A stretch of 64,000 nucleotides of DNA from Corynebacterium propinquum DSM 44285 (GCF_000375525.1 NZ_AQXC01000003.1:1-64000); one strand, 5' to 3'; shown: positions 52,112-62,231, counted from the stretch's first letter. The notes: generated from the sequence alone by a model not told the origin. Made by a program: numbers and translations.

Positions 52112-53998
52112 CTACCGCAGCTCCCGCAAACCCCCATCTAGGCGGCGGGTAATCCCCTGCTCATCGAGGTACTCCAGCAGCGGGATGGCCACCCGGCGCG
52201 TAGTGCCCAACGCTTTCCGAGCAGCCGACAACGTAAACGGTTGTTCCAACTGCGCAATACGCTGTTTCGCTTGCTGCGGCGCACTCGGCAGCACAATGAT
52301 CCCCTGGCCAAGCCGCAACAATCGCCCAGCATTTTCCGCCGCCGCCAACTGCTTGGCACCCAACCGGAGTTCCTGCAGCTCATCCGCCTCCGGGGCGGCA
52401 AACGGGTCGTCGGCAAGCCAGGCCTCCAGTTTGGCAACAGACGCCTCGGCCTCACCCAAATCCACCTTGTGCCCAGGCAGGCGCACCACACCATCGGCCT
52501 GTTCCACCTTGGCTGCAGCCACCGCGATGCCCAACAGGGGATCCTCCTGCAACTCCAGCGCATCCATCGCAGCCTTGCGCGGCATACCGGCCGCCAGCGG
52601 ATTATCCTGCGCATGCTTTTCCAGCGCGACCAGCAGCTGATTCTTCCAGCGCGTGATCTCCCGGGCGGCAATCCACCACTCACGGAAAACGATAATGCCC
52701 TGCGGCGGGGCGGCCGGATCATCCACGGCAAACCCGGCGCGCTGCAGCTTGTCGACGGGCACGTAACCGACGCGCTGGATGTACCCGGTGGGATCGGTGA
52801 ACGGACTCGGGCTGGCCGCGGGAGTGCTGGCCGCGGCAGTAGTGGTGGCATCGCTGGGGCTGCGGTCATTGCGGTCGCGACCAGCGCTGTTGCCGTCGGC
52901 AAGCAGTTCCAATTCCTCTGCACGCCGACGCGCCGCGCCACGACGGTTCAGCTCCGGCGGGTACACATCAATAACCTGCACCCCGGCACTCACATGCCGC
53001 CCGCCCGGGCTGCGCACCACGAAGCGATCCAACAACTGCAGCGGCAACGGGTACGCCAAACTCAAGCGCGCATAATCCGCGGACAACGGCCGCACGTGCG
53101 CCTCCAGCCCAGCGGTGCCAATGTGAACGACGATATTCTGCGGCAACTCATAAAAATCCTGGCCAAAGGTGCGGCGCACATCGATCTGTTCCACCAGCTC
53201 CCACGCACCCGGGCTCAGCAGGCTGTGGCCGCGGTGGATGGCATCGGCACTGATCCCGCGCAGATTCACCGCCACCCGCGAAGTCGGCTCCAGCACCTGG
53301 TGGGCCGTATTTTCGCTGTGCAGGCCGCGGACCTCTACCTCGCGGGTCCCTTCCGGGCTGGCCAGCTGCAACTTATCGCCCACCCGCAGCGTGCCCGCCG
53401 CCAACGTGCCCGTGACCACGGTGCCAGCACCTTTCACGGAAAACGCGCGATCGATCCACACGCGCACACGCGCCTGCGGGTCCGGGGCAGGCACCCGAGC
53501 AAGCACCTGATCCAGCACCTGCCGCATCTGCGCAATGCCCTCGCCGGTATGGGCAGAAACCTCAACCAGGGGTGCGTCGGCAAGCGCGGTGCCAGCTAGC
53601 TCATGGCGCACCTGGGCGGTGACCTCGGCGCGACGGGCGGCACCTGCACGATCAGCGCGAGTCACAGCGATCAACCCATACTGGATGTCCAAGGCGCGCA
53701 GCGCATCGCGGTGATCCGTCGACTGCGCCTGCCAGCCCTCATCGGCAGCGACCACGAAAATGACCACCGGCGCCGGGCCCACACCGGCGAGCATATTGCC
53801 CAAAAACTTCTCGTGCCCCGGCACATCCACGAACGCCACATCCGCGCCCGACGGCAACGTAGTCCAGACAAACCCCAGGTCGATGGTCAGCCCGCGGCGC
53901 TTTTCTTCCGCCCAGCGGTCCGGGTCCATATCCGTCAGCGCCCGAACGAGTGCGGATTTCCCGTGGTCAACGTGACCGGCAGTGGCCACCACGTGCAT
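52112..53998 (-). CDS. selB: Selenocysteine-specific elongation factor
   Basis: 628 aa. EF-Tu-like GTPase: G1 TAGHVDHGKSALVRAL, G3 FVDVPGHEKFL, G4 as VTRADRAG (Thr-Arg replaces the usual Asn-Lys, as in other actinobacterial SelB). Beta-barrel domains 2 and 3 (DRAFSVKGAGTVVTGTL) follow, then winged-helix repeats that bind the SECIS RNA. The domain 3/4 linker is Ala/Thr/Pro-rich. It delivers Sec-tRNA(Sec) to UGA codons marked by a SECIS hairpin. Its ATG directly abuts the selA stop (TAAATG), so it is co-translated with selA. The only UGA-Sec client in this window is fdhA. Confidence 0.95.
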   Translation of the reverse strand: MHVVATAGHVDHGKSALVRALTDMDPDRWAEEKRRGLTIDLGFVWTTLPSGADVAFVDVPGHEKFLGNMLAGVGPAPVVIFVVAADEGWQAQSTDHRDALRALDIQYGLIAVTRADRAGAARRAEVTAQVRHELAGTALADAPLVEVSAHTGEGIAQMRQVLDQVLARVPAPDPQARVRVWIDRAFSVKGAGTVVTGTLAAGTLRVGDKLQLASPEGTREVEVRGLHSENTAHQVLEPTSRVAVNLRGISADAIHRGHSLLSPGAWELVEQIDVRRTFGQDFYELPQNIVVHIGTAGLEAHVRPLSADYARLSLAYPLPLQLLDRFVVRSPGGRHVSAGVQVIDVYPPELNRRGAARRRAEELELLADGNSAGRDRNDRSPSDATTTAAASTPAASPSPFTDPTGYIQRVGYVPVDKLQRAGFAVDDPAAPPQGIIVFREWWIAAREITRWKNQLLVALEKHAQDNPLAAGMPRKAAMDALELQEDPLLGIAVAAAKVEQADGVVRLPGHKVDLGEAEASVAKLEAWLADDPFAAPEADELQELRLGAKQLAAAENAGRLLRLGQGIIVLPSAPQQAKQRIAQLEQPFTLSAARKALGTTRRVAIPLLEYLDEQGITRRLDGGLRELR

Positions 53999-55414
53999 TT
54001 AATTCGCCTCCTGGGGTTGCGGGGGTTGCTTGGCCGGGTTGGCTGGATTGGTCTGGGTGGGCCGATTGGCCGGGTTCGCCTGCTGAGCCTGGACGCCCCG
54101 GATGGTCTGGGCCAGCAGCTCGTCCTGATTTTCCGGCACGCAACGCACATCCACCAGGCACTGGCCATCATGCACGCGCGCAATCACCGGCGGGCTGGCC
54201 TGCCGCAATGGTGCAGCCAACGACTCCGGCAGAGCAACCGCCACACCAGGCAGCGGATACTCCGGGGCTCCCCCACCGCCGACACGCCCATCATGGGTGC
54301 GCACGCGGCCATCGACGGCGTCGGCAAGCGCCTGTGTGCGCTCGCGATAACGCTGCGGGTCGATATGCAACGCATCCTGCACGGCATTCGACGGCGTCGC
54401 CACCGCTGCGTGCAGAGCATTCAGCCGCAACTTATCAATGCGCACCGCCCGCGCCAGCGGATGCTTTTTCATTTTCGCAATCGCCTCGGCACGCCCCAGC
54501 ACAATGCCCGCCTGCGGGCCGCCGAGCAGCTTATCGCCACTAGCAATCACTACATCCGCCCCGGCAGCCAGCTGGCTATGAATATCTGGTTCCTCCGGCA
54601 ACGCGGGATCATGCGTGAGCAGGCCCGAACCGAGGTCCACGAGCAAATACTTGCCGTGCGCGCGCGTGAGCTCCCGTAGCGTGCCGACGCCCACTGCCGC
54701 CGTAAAGCCTTCCATGCGGAAATTCGACGGGTGCACTTTCAGAATCGCGCCGGTATCCGCGGTGATGGCGTTGGCATAATCCGCCAGGTGCGTGCGGTTG
54801 GTCGCGCCGATCTCGCGCAGGCGCGTCGCGGTGGATTCGATGAGCTCTGGCAGACGGAACCCGGCGCCAATCTCAATCAGCTCGCCGCGGGAGATAATCA
54901 CTTCCTGGTTTGGCGCTAGCGCGGCCGTGGCCAGCAACAACGCGGAAGCCCCGTTGTTCACGATCAGCGCGTCCTCCGCCGCCGGGCACGCATCCAGCAA
55001 CGCCTGCGTGGCACCCGCCCCACGGTTGGTGGAACGCTTACCGCTGGCCAGGTCCATTTCCACATCCGTATACGATGCCGCAGCCTGCAGCGCCGCCACA
55101 GCAGCCGGTGGCAGCGGGGCGCGGCCCAGGTTCGTGTGAATGATCACCCCGGTGGCATTAATGACCGGGTGCAGGGAAAACGGTTGCTGCGCGCGGAGGT
55201 TTTCGGTGATGCGCTCTTCGATGGACTCGACGGTGATGGCCCCGCGGCGGGCGTCGGCAAGAATGTTTTTTATGGTCGCGCGGATGGTGTGTTCCGCCAG
55301 GCGCTGCCGCGCGTGTTCGACGGCGGGAAGCTGCAACAGTTGGTCCATCTTCGGGATATTCCGGCGGGGATCGGTGTCAGGAGTTAAAGGATCAGGCGTT
55401 AAAGGATCAGGCAC
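53999..55414 (-). CDS. selA: L-seryl-tRNA(Sec) selenium transferase
   Basis: 471 aa from a GTG at 55414, with GGAGG 8 bp upstream. Fold-type I PLP enzyme; VIASGDKLLGGPQAGIVLG holds the Schiff-base Lys, and VINATGVIIHTNLGRAPLP is the family N-terminal signature. It converts Ser-tRNA(Sec) to Sec-tRNA(Sec) using selenophosphate. Odd points: the first codons contain a direct repeat encoding PDPLTPDPLTPD, and the last 30 residues are an Asn/Pro/Gln repeat (NPANRPTQTNPANPAKQPPQ), both unlikely to matter for catalysis. Order is selC-selA-selB on the minus strand. Confidence 0.95.
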   Translation of the reverse strand: MPDPLTPDPLTPDTDPRRNIPKMDQLLQLPAVEHARQRLAEHTIRATIKNILADARRGAITVESIEERITENLRAQQPFSLHPVINATGVIIHTNLGRAPLPPAAVAALQAAASYTDVEMDLASGKRSTNRGAGATQALLDACPAAEDALIVNNGASALLLATAALAPNQEVIISRGELIEIGAGFRLPELIESTATRLREIGATNRTHLADYANAITADTGAILKVHPSNFRMEGFTAAVGVGTLRELTRAHGKYLLVDLGSGLLTHDPALPEEPDIHSQLAAGADVVIASGDKLLGGPQAGIVLGRAEAIAKMKKHPLARAVRIDKLRLNALHAAVATPSNAVQDALHIDPQRYRERTQALADAVDGRVRTHDGRVGGGGAPEYPLPGVAVALPESLAAPLRQASPPVIARVHDGQCLVDVRCVPENQDELLAQTIRGVQAQQANPANRPTQTNPANPAKQPPQPQEAN

Positions 55415-55484
55415 CGTGGCGACCTCCTTGCGGGGCGGGAAACTTGCCTGCGCTGTGGCAAAACTAGTGTTGGGGCAAAACTAG

Positions 55485-55580
55485 TGGCGGAGACGGACAG
55501 GAATCGAACCTGCCAGACCGAGATGCTCGGCCTCACCGGTTTTGAAGACCGGGGCGCCCACCAGGAACGCATACGCCTCC
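55485..55580 (-). tRNA. selC: tRNA-Sec (anticodon UCA)
   Basis: 96 nt with encoded CCA. Acceptor GGAGGCG pairs with CGTCTCC (one G:U), discriminator G. The anticodon arm CCGGT-CTTCAAA-ACCGG gives UCA at 55543-55545. The very long variable arm (GAGGCCGAGCATCTCGG) and extended D arm are typical of tRNA(Sec). The T arm GGCAGG-TTCGATT-CCTGTC is regular. It is charged with Ser, converted by SelA and carried by SelB. Confidence 0.95.
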
Positions 55581-55626
55581 ACCGCGTCATGGTACAGGCC
55601 AATAAAACCCCACGTAGCATGGGCCT

Positions 55627-56676
55627 ATGAGCGAAGCAACCGAATCCGCCAACACTGCAACAACCAATGCCGCACCCATCAACCTCACCTCGTTTGCCGC
55701 CGGCGGTGGCTGCGCCTGCAAGATCCCGGCCGGCGAGTTGGAATCAGCCGTCGAAGGGCTCATCGGCACAGCCGACCCCAACGTACTGGTCGGGCTGGAC
55801 GACGGCGACGATGCCGCAGCCGTGAAAATCCAAGACGGGCTGGCGGTGATCTCCACCGCGGACTTTTTCACCCCCATGCTCAACGACCCCTATGACTGGG
55901 GCCGGGTGGCCGCCGCCAATGCGCTTTCCGACGTCTACGCCATGGGCGGCACCCCGGTGACCGCGATCAACCTCGTGGGCTGGCCCAACGACGTACTCGG
56001 CCTGGATGTTCTGCGCGAAGTCCTGCGCGGCGGGATGGACGTGGCCACCCAAGCAGGAATTTCTGTCACCGGTGGGCACTCGATCACCGCTCCGGAACCG
56101 ATGTACGGCATGGCGGCCACCGGCATCGTCGCCCCGGACAAGCTCATGCGCAACGACGCCGCCCAGCCGGGTCTACCCATCACGCTGACCAAGCCGATTG
56201 GCGTGGGCATTCTCAATAACAAGCACAAAGCCACCGGGGAGGTGTCCCAAGCGGCTGTTGCTTCCATGACCGCCCTCAACCGGGAAGCGTCGCAGGCCGC
56301 GCTGGCCAGTGGCGCGCGGGCGGCCACCGATGTCACCGGCTTCGGTTTGCTGGGCCACTTGTACAAGATGTGCCGGGCCTCCGGGGTGGCCGCTGAGCTG
56401 GACTTTTCCGCAGTACCCGCCATCGACGGCGCCAAGGAAGCTCTTGCCGACGGCTTCATCCCCGGTGGTTCGCGCCGCAACCTGGATTGGGTGCGCCCGC
56501 ACTTGTCGGTGGAATCGGAGGCGATTTCGGAAGAAGACTTGATCTTCCTTGCCGACGCCCAAACCTCCGGCGGTTTGCTGGTAATCGGCGAAGTGCCTGG
56601 TTACCCGGTTATCGGCCGCACCGTGGAACGCAGCGTGGAACGAGACGACAACACCGCATATATCTCGGTGCGCTAA
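55627..56676 (+). CDS. selD: Selenophosphate synthetase (Cys form)
   Basis: 349 aa. The mobile N-terminal loop AAGGGCACKIPAGELES carries catalytic Cys and Lys; here the residue is Cys (TGC), not Sec. ATP/Mg sites are seen in DDGDDAAAVKI and FFTPMLNDPYDWGRVAAANA, with GGHSITAPEPMYG and TDVTGFGLLGHL as later signatures. It makes selenophosphate from selenide and ATP for SelA. Divergent from selC by 46 bp. The start lies just after the tRNA 5' end, so the promoter must be compact or overlap selC. Confidence 0.95.
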   Translation: MSEATESANTATTNAAPINLTSFAAGGGCACKIPAGELESAVEGLIGTADPNVLVGLDDGDDAAAVKIQDGLAVISTADFFTPMLNDPYDWGRVAAANALSDVYAMGGTPVTAINLVGWPNDVLGLDVLREVLRGGMDVATQAGISVTGGHSITAPEPMYGMAATGIVAPDKLMRNDAAQPGLPITLTKPIGVGILNNKHKATGEVSQAAVASMTALNREASQAALASGARAATDVTGFGLLGHLYKMCRASGVAAELDFSAVPAIDGAKEALADGFIPGGSRRNLDWVRPHLSVESEAISEEDLIFLADAQTSGGLLVIGEVPGYPVIGRTVERSVERDDNTAYISVR

Positions 56677-57791
56677 TCCGGCGTCACCACATCCCCGGCT
56701 AATCCCTGCTGCTCACGGCGGCGCTGCGCACGCCGCTTCTGCGGACCAATGGTGGTGGCCGGATCTTTCACTGCCTCCAGCCCGGCATCCAACACCCCGA
56801 AGCGCGTGCAGGCAGAACCGGCCAACAGCGACAAGCCCGAAAGCACCGAGACCGCACGGGATTTCGTCACCGCTGACACCGCAGCCCCCACACCACCAGC
56901 GGCAATGAGGTATTCCGAGGCCTTCATCAGTTTTCCCGACTTGCCGTGGTGCAAGGCCTCGCGCGGCTCCGGCTCCATGCCGTTTTCCAGCACCTTTGTG
57001 GCCACCAGATCACTCACAGCCGCCCCCATGGCTAACGCGCGGGCCGGACCCGCGCTGGCTACCGGCGTGGTCACCAGCGCACACCCAGATGCCGCCGCCG
57101 AAGCCGAAGACACAAACACGTACGGCAGGTGGTTTTTCATGTCGTTCCACACCGGGTTTGAGGTATTCGACAACAGCACCGCCGTATAACCAGCCAGCGG
57201 GCCGCCCAAAACACCCGTGGCCGCCCCAGCGGGCCCGGCGAGTTTCCGCAGCACAGTGCGCGCGAACTTCGGCAACGGCAGACCAGAACGACCCGCCATC
57301 TCATCGACTTCCACCAGCGCCGGAATCGCCGAGGCACTGGCAAAGCTCATCAAAATCCAGGAACCGATCGACATCGGCGAGGTCACCTTAAACACGCGGA
57401 ACATATTCAACGCGCGCTCCGGCCTGCCCAAATCCAGAATCAAAAACACGGAACCGAGCGAGGCAGCACCAAGCGTCGTCAAGCGAGTTGTGCGCAGCAA
57501 CGGCTTATTGCCCGTGGCCTGCGCGCCTGCGGCCAACATGCCGGAGCCGCCACTGATGCCGCCGAGGAACAAATAGACACCAATTGGCCATTCCCACGGC
57601 GGAGCCTTGACGACGGGTTTGCCGTAGTAGGAAGAAAACTCGAAGTCTTCTGCCATCCGCTCTTCTTTGGAACCATCCTGCGCACCAGCACCGGGCCGCT
57701 TGCGTTTCTTCTTCGGCTTTTTCCCGTCGAACTTGCGGTAGCGATTGGGGCGCTCGCCCTGCGGTGGGCGGTATTCATCGAAGTTGCTCAC
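56673..57791 (-). CDS. Formate dehydrogenase membrane subunit, NrfD type
   Basis: 372 aa from a GTG that overlaps the fdhB stop (GTGA). A basic cytoplasmic leader (KKPKKKRKRPGAGAQ) comes first. The NrfD/PsrC fold of eight to nine helices follows, beginning at PPWEWPIGVYLFLGGISGGS (the conserved Trp-Pro entry and Gly-rich helix) with LILDLGRPERALNMFRVFK, a quinone-site loop conserved in NrfD proteins. It replaces the haem-b FdnI subunit of enteric FDH-N and should pass electrons from FdhB to the menaquinone pool. The C-terminus is basic and ends VTPD. Confidence 0.9.
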   Translation of the reverse strand: MSNFDEYRPPQGERPNRYRKFDGKKPKKKRKRPGAGAQDGSKEERMAEDFEFSSYYGKPVVKAPPWEWPIGVYLFLGGISGGSGMLAAGAQATGNKPLLRTTRLTTLGAASLGSVFLILDLGRPERALNMFRVFKVTSPMSIGSWILMSFASASAIPALVEVDEMAGRSGLPLPKFARTVLRKLAGPAGAATGVLGGPLAGYTAVLLSNTSNPVWNDMKNHLPYVFVSSASAAASGCALVTTPVASAGPARALAMGAAVSDLVATKVLENGMEPEPREALHHGKSGKLMKASEYLIAAGGVGAAVSAVTKSRAVSVLSGLSLLAGSACTRFGVLDAGLEAVKDPATTIGPQKRRAQRRREQQGLAGDVVTPD

Positions 57792-58888
57792 TTCCGACCT
57801 CCCAGCACGAACGCACCAGCCACGGCCAACGCCATGCCGCCGATGGCTTTCGCGGCGGTTTTATACATCTGCGGCAAATCGGCCGTCGGCACGCGCGGGT
57901 CCGGCGGCAAACCATAGACCTCGGGCGAATCCAGCAGCAAGAAAATCGAACCAGTGCCGCCCACGCCGTCCTGGTTGTTCGCACCGTACAGGCGGGCCTC
58001 GGTCAGGCCTTGCTCATGCAACACGCGCACGCGCTGTTTCGCTGCGGCCAGCATCTCCTCATAGGTACCGAATTGGATGGAATCCGTCGGGCAGGTCTTC
58101 GAACACGCGGGCTGCTCGCCGACTTTCAGCCGGTCGTAGCACATGGTGCATTTCTGGGCGACGCCAATATTTTTAATCGGCATGGATTTGCCCGGGGTGT
58201 GGTCGATCTTGTTCGGCCCTTGCAGGCCGCGTTGTTTCAGCTTCGCCAGCACGTTCACCCCGGCGTGCGAGTTGTCGTGATGCTCCACGGTGGCGGTTTT
58301 GTCCTGCTTCAGCGTCACCCCGCCGTCGTCACGACGCTCAATGACACCGAACGGGCACCCGGCCACGCAGGTGCCGCAGCCGTTGCACACATCATCTTGC
58401 ACAACGACGGTGCCGTATTCCGTACGAAACAGCGCACCGGTCGGGCACACGTCCAGGCAGCCGGCGTTGGTGCAGTGCTTGCACACATCCGAGGACATCA
58501 ACCAGCGGAAAGAGTCCGTATCCGGCGGGGTGGTCTCTGCTGTGGCACCCACGCTCGGGCCAGACTGCCCACCGATCGTCGGCAAGCCCAACGAAATCAG
58601 CTTCTTGCCCTCCGCACGAGACTGCTCAATGCGGTCGTTGTTCTGCTCCACAAACGCCACGTGCCGCCAGGTATTCGCCCCCAACGCGCCGGTATTGTCG
58701 TACGAATCGCCGGTCACCTCGTAGCCTTCCACGGGGTTACGGTTCCATTCTTTGCAGGCGACCTCGCAGGCCTTGCAGCCGATGCACACCGACGTATCCG
58801 TGAAAAACGCCATGCGCTGGTACTTGTCATAGCCGTGTGACGAGCCGTGTCCGGCGCCGTGTGCGGAGGCGTTTTCGGTCAGCAGCAT
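57788..58888 (-). CDS. fdhB: Formate dehydrogenase iron-sulfur subunit
   Basis: 366 aa from the ATG at 58888, 4 bp after the fdhA stop; the open frame extends upstream only as fdhA antisense. Four [4Fe-4S] motifs are present: CIGCKACEVACKEW, CKHCTNAGCLDVCP, CNGCGTCVAGCPFG and CTMCYDRLKVGEQPACSKTCP. There is a Ser/His-rich N-terminal leader, and a C-terminal hydrophobic segment (GGMALAVAGAFVLGG) that anchors the subunit. It transfers electrons from the Mo/W active site of FdhA to the NrfD membrane subunit. No Tat signal is visible, consistent with a cytoplasm-facing enzyme. Confidence 0.93.
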   Translation of the reverse strand: MLLTENASAHGAGHGSSHGYDKYQRMAFFTDTSVCIGCKACEVACKEWNRNPVEGYEVTGDSYDNTGALGANTWRHVAFVEQNNDRIEQSRAEGKKLISLGLPTIGGQSGPSVGATAETTPPDTDSFRWLMSSDVCKHCTNAGCLDVCPTGALFRTEYGTVVVQDDVCNGCGTCVAGCPFGVIERRDDGGVTLKQDKTATVEHHDNSHAGVNVLAKLKQRGLQGPNKIDHTPGKSMPIKNIGVAQKCTMCYDRLKVGEQPACSKTCPTDSIQFGTYEEMLAAAKQRVRVLHEQGLTEARLYGANNQDGVGGTGSIFLLLDSPEVYGLPPDPRVPTADLPQMYKTAAKAIGGMALAVAGAFVLGGRK

Positions 58889-58892
58889 GCTT

Positions 58893-61800
58893 TTACTTCC
58901 CTTCTTCGCTCTCATCGGGGCTGCGCTTGTCGACGCCGTCAGCGCCGTTCTTGCCGACGCTATGCTGGTCAGCGCCGTTCTCTGGCCCATACTCAGACTT
59001 GCCGACGGCATCCAGACGTTGCTGCCGCGAAGCTGCATCAGAAACACTGCCGTCTTCGCCAGTGAGCAACTCGTTGCCGCTGTCCACGGTCAGCTGCGCA
59101 CGCTGCTGGTATTCCAGCAGCAAATCCCGGCGCGCCTGCCCGCGGGGGCGTCGGCCCGGTTGGATATCGCAAGCACCGATTTTTGAGTTCTGAATGAACA
59201 CGTTCGGTTCCAGCGTCAGGCCTAGCAGGTCATTGGCGCCGTCGCCAGCAACTTCCGTGGTGTCGGATTCGCCGTAGTGGAACGGCAAACCAATCTGGTG
59301 AAATTCCTCGCCGTTGATCTGCAGCATCTGCATGCGATCGGTGACCAGCACCTGTGCTTCGATCACGCCACGTGGTGAGATGATCGTCGCCCACTCACCA
59401 TTTTCTAGCCCGCGCTTGGCAGCCAGGTCCTTATCCACTTCACAGAACAAGCCCGGTTGTAGCTCCGCGAGGTACGGCAAGCGACGCGTCATGGCACCCG
59501 AGGTATACATCTCCGTCAACCGGTAAGTAGAGAAGACGAACGGGAATACCTCGGAGCCTGGCTTGCCCGGCTCCGGACGCGAGAGGTTGTCTGCACGCTT
59601 GATTGGCATACGTGTCGGCGATTGCTGCTGGGTATACAGGATATTCCCCACCGGCGATTCGTGCGGTTCGTAGTGCGTCGGCAAGGGCCCATCCGACAGA
59701 CCACTAGGCGCGAACAACCAGCCGCGCCCGTCGGACTGCATGATGAAGGCATCGGTGCCATCCAGCGCATCCGGGCCCACGGCGTCGGCAGGCGCCTTGT
59801 AGTCCGGGGCTTTGTCCACCGGGAAATCTGGCACGTCGTCGCCAACCCACTTGCCAGCGTCCTTGTCCCACCACACGTACTTCTTGCGCTCTGACCAGGG
59901 GGTTCCGTCCGGTCGCGCCGAGGCACGGTTGTACAAGATGCGGCGGTTCGACGGCCAGACCCAGCCCCAATCCAGCGCGACCTCGTTTTGCTCGCGTCCC
60001 GGGACCTTCTTCTGCGAATGGTTGATGCCGTCTTTGTACACGCCGGTATAAATCCAGCAGCCGCCAGAGGTGGTGCCGTCGGCTTTCATCTCCGTGTAGC
60101 TCGGCAACAACTCGCCCTTGTGCGGCCCATCCAGGTAGTAGCCGTTGATCTCTTTGAGCACGTCCTCTGGGTTTGGCTCACCCTCCTCGGTTTCCACGTA
60201 ATCCCAGGTGAGTTTCTGCACCGGCAGATCCCGCGGGTCCGTCGAATTCGCCAAGCGCTGCTTGATCTTCTTGCCCAGTTGGTAGAAGAACCACAAATCG
60301 CTCTTGGCATCGCCCGGCGAAGGCGCGGCTTTGAAACGCCACTGCAACATGCGCTGGGTTTGCGTGAACGTACCGGCCTTTTCCGCGTGCGTGGCGGCCG
60401 GGAACAAGAAGACCTCGGTGCCGATCTCCTCGGTTTTCAGCTCGCCAGTTTTGATCTCTGGCGCATCCTTCCAGAACGATGCCGTCTCAATCTCTTGGAA
60501 ATCGCGCACGACCAGCCACTTCAGCGCGGCCAAACCACGGCGTTGCATACCACCGTTGGATTGCGCCACCGCCGGGTTCTGCCCAAAGACCAAGTAGCCT
60601 TCCACTGCGCCTTCCAGCATTGCCTCCAGCGTCTGATACGTAGAGTGCGCACCGGAAATCCGCGGCATCAAGTCATAGCCCCAGTTATTCTCGGCCGTTG
60701 CCGCATCGCCCCAGTAGGACTTCATCAGCGAAACGGCGTAGCTTTCGCCGAGCTGCCAGAAGCCCTTCTGCGACTCCTCCCGAATCTCGTCACAGTATTC
60801 CTGCCAGCTTTGCTTGTCGACGCTGGGCATCGGCAAGTAGCCCGGCAGGGAATGGAACAGCGTCGGGATGTCCGTCGAACCCTGGATCGAGGCGTGCCCG
60901 CGCAACGCCATGATGCCGGAGCCCGGGCGGCCCACGTTGCCCATCAGCAACTGCAAAATCGCGGCCGTGCGGATAAACTGTGCGCCCAGCGTGTGCTGGG
61001 TAAAGCCCAACGCGTAGGCAAAACACGTGGTGCGATCCGGCTTGGAGTTATCCGCGATCGAGTTGGCCAAGTAGTAGAAATCTTCCTGCGAGATGCCGCA
61101 GGTTTCTTCCACCAGCTCCGGGGTGTAGCGCGCGAAGTGGCGCTTGAGAATCTGGAACACGCTGCGCGGATGCTGCAGGGTGTCGTCGCGTTCGACGTTC
61201 CAGGACGAGCCGTCGTCTTTGCTCTCGTACTGCCAGGTATCGGTGACGTATTTGCCGGTTTCTGGGTCAAAGCCCGAAAACAGCCCGTCGAGATCCTCGG
61301 TGTCTTGGTAGTCCTCCGAGACCAGCATCGGCGCATTGGTATACGCCACGACGTAATCGTGGAAGTACAAGTCGTTATCCAGCATGTGCTTGATCAGCGC
61401 GCCGAGCAGCACCACGTCAGTGCCACCGCGAATGCCGATGTGGCGGTTCGCGAACGCCGAGGTACGCGTGTAGCGCGGATCGACGTGGATGATGCGGGCG
61501 CCCCGCTTTTTCGCTTCTACCACCCACTGGAAACCCACCGGGTGGCATTCCGCCATGTTCGAACCCTCGATGACAATGCAATCGGCGTTCGCCATATCCT
61601 GCAGCGGTTGCGTGGCACCGCCGCGGCCAAAGGAAGTTCCTAAACTAGGAACTGTGGCGGAGTGTCATATGCGCGCCTGGTTTTCTACCTGAATCGCGCC
61701 CGTGGCGGTAAACAGCTTTTTGATGAGGTAGTTTTCCTCGTTATCCAGCGTCGCCCCGCCCAGCCCGGCAACACCCATGGTGCGGTTGAGCCTGCGACCT

Positions 61801-62231
61801 TCGTCGTCGGTATCCTGCCAACCGTTACGGCGGGCCTCGAGGTAGCGGTCCGCGATCATGTCCATCGCGGTGTCCTCGTCCAATTCCTGCCATTCGGTGG
61901 AATAAGGTGCGCGGTATTTGATGGTGGTTAACCGCGACGCAGAGTTAATCAGCTGTTCAGAAGCCGAGCCTTTCGGGCACAACCGGCCGCGGGAAATCGG
62001 CGAGTCTGGGTCGCCTTCCACCTGGATGACACGATCGTCTTTGACGTATATGCGCTGCGAGCACCCCACCGCGCAATACGGGCAGACGGACTGCACCACC
62101 CGGTCTGCCTCCTCGATGCGGCCACGCTTGTCTTTGCTTTTTTGCGACTGCGTGTTGACGTCCCTACCGAAAGGATCTCTGCCGCGAATCTGGCGCACAA
62201 CGGGCCAGTTGAGGGGGCTAAAACGAGACAT
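58893..62231 (-). CDS. fdhA: Formate dehydrogenase catalytic subunit, selenoprotein (Sec189)
   Basis: 1112 aa when the in-frame UGA at 61665-61667 is read as selenocysteine. N-terminal [4Fe-4S] cluster: CPYCAVGCSQRIYVKDDRV with LCPKGSAS. The Sec lies in NQARI-U-HSATV, aligning with the Sec of E. coli FdnG. Molybdopterin-binding blocks include GSNMAECHPVGFQWV and DPRYTRTSAF. The start is the ATG at 62231 (MSRFSPLNWPVVRQ); no Tat motif. It oxidises formate to CO2. The tail after residue 1080 is Gly/Asp/Lys-rich and built around three copies of the CTTGYCGAC word. First gene of fdhA-fdhB-nrfD, next to the sel genes it needs. Confidence 0.93.
61624..61664 (-). promoter_or_regulatory. SECIS-like hairpin after the UGA of fdhA
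   Basis: In the mRNA, AGTTCCTA-GTT-TAGGAACT (61653-61635) forms an 8-bp stem with a 3-nt loop, starting 11 nt after the UGA. The outer bases GCCA and TGGC can extend it past a small internal loop. Placement immediately 3' of UGA inside the coding region is the bacterial SECIS arrangement recognised by the SelB winged helices. Confidence 0.8.

Noticed and set aside
52241..53599. A 452-codon open frame on the plus strand
   Set aside because: Antisense of selB, low-complexity Arg/His-rich product.
59988..61643. A 551-codon open frame on the plus strand
   Set aside because: Antisense shadow of fdhA caused by high GC at third positions; no start context and no domain.
61665..61667. The UGA in fdhA as a nonsense mutation splitting the gene
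   Set aside because: Position matches the Sec site of FDH-N, a hairpin follows at once, and the selenocysteine machinery is adjacent, so recoding is far more likely.
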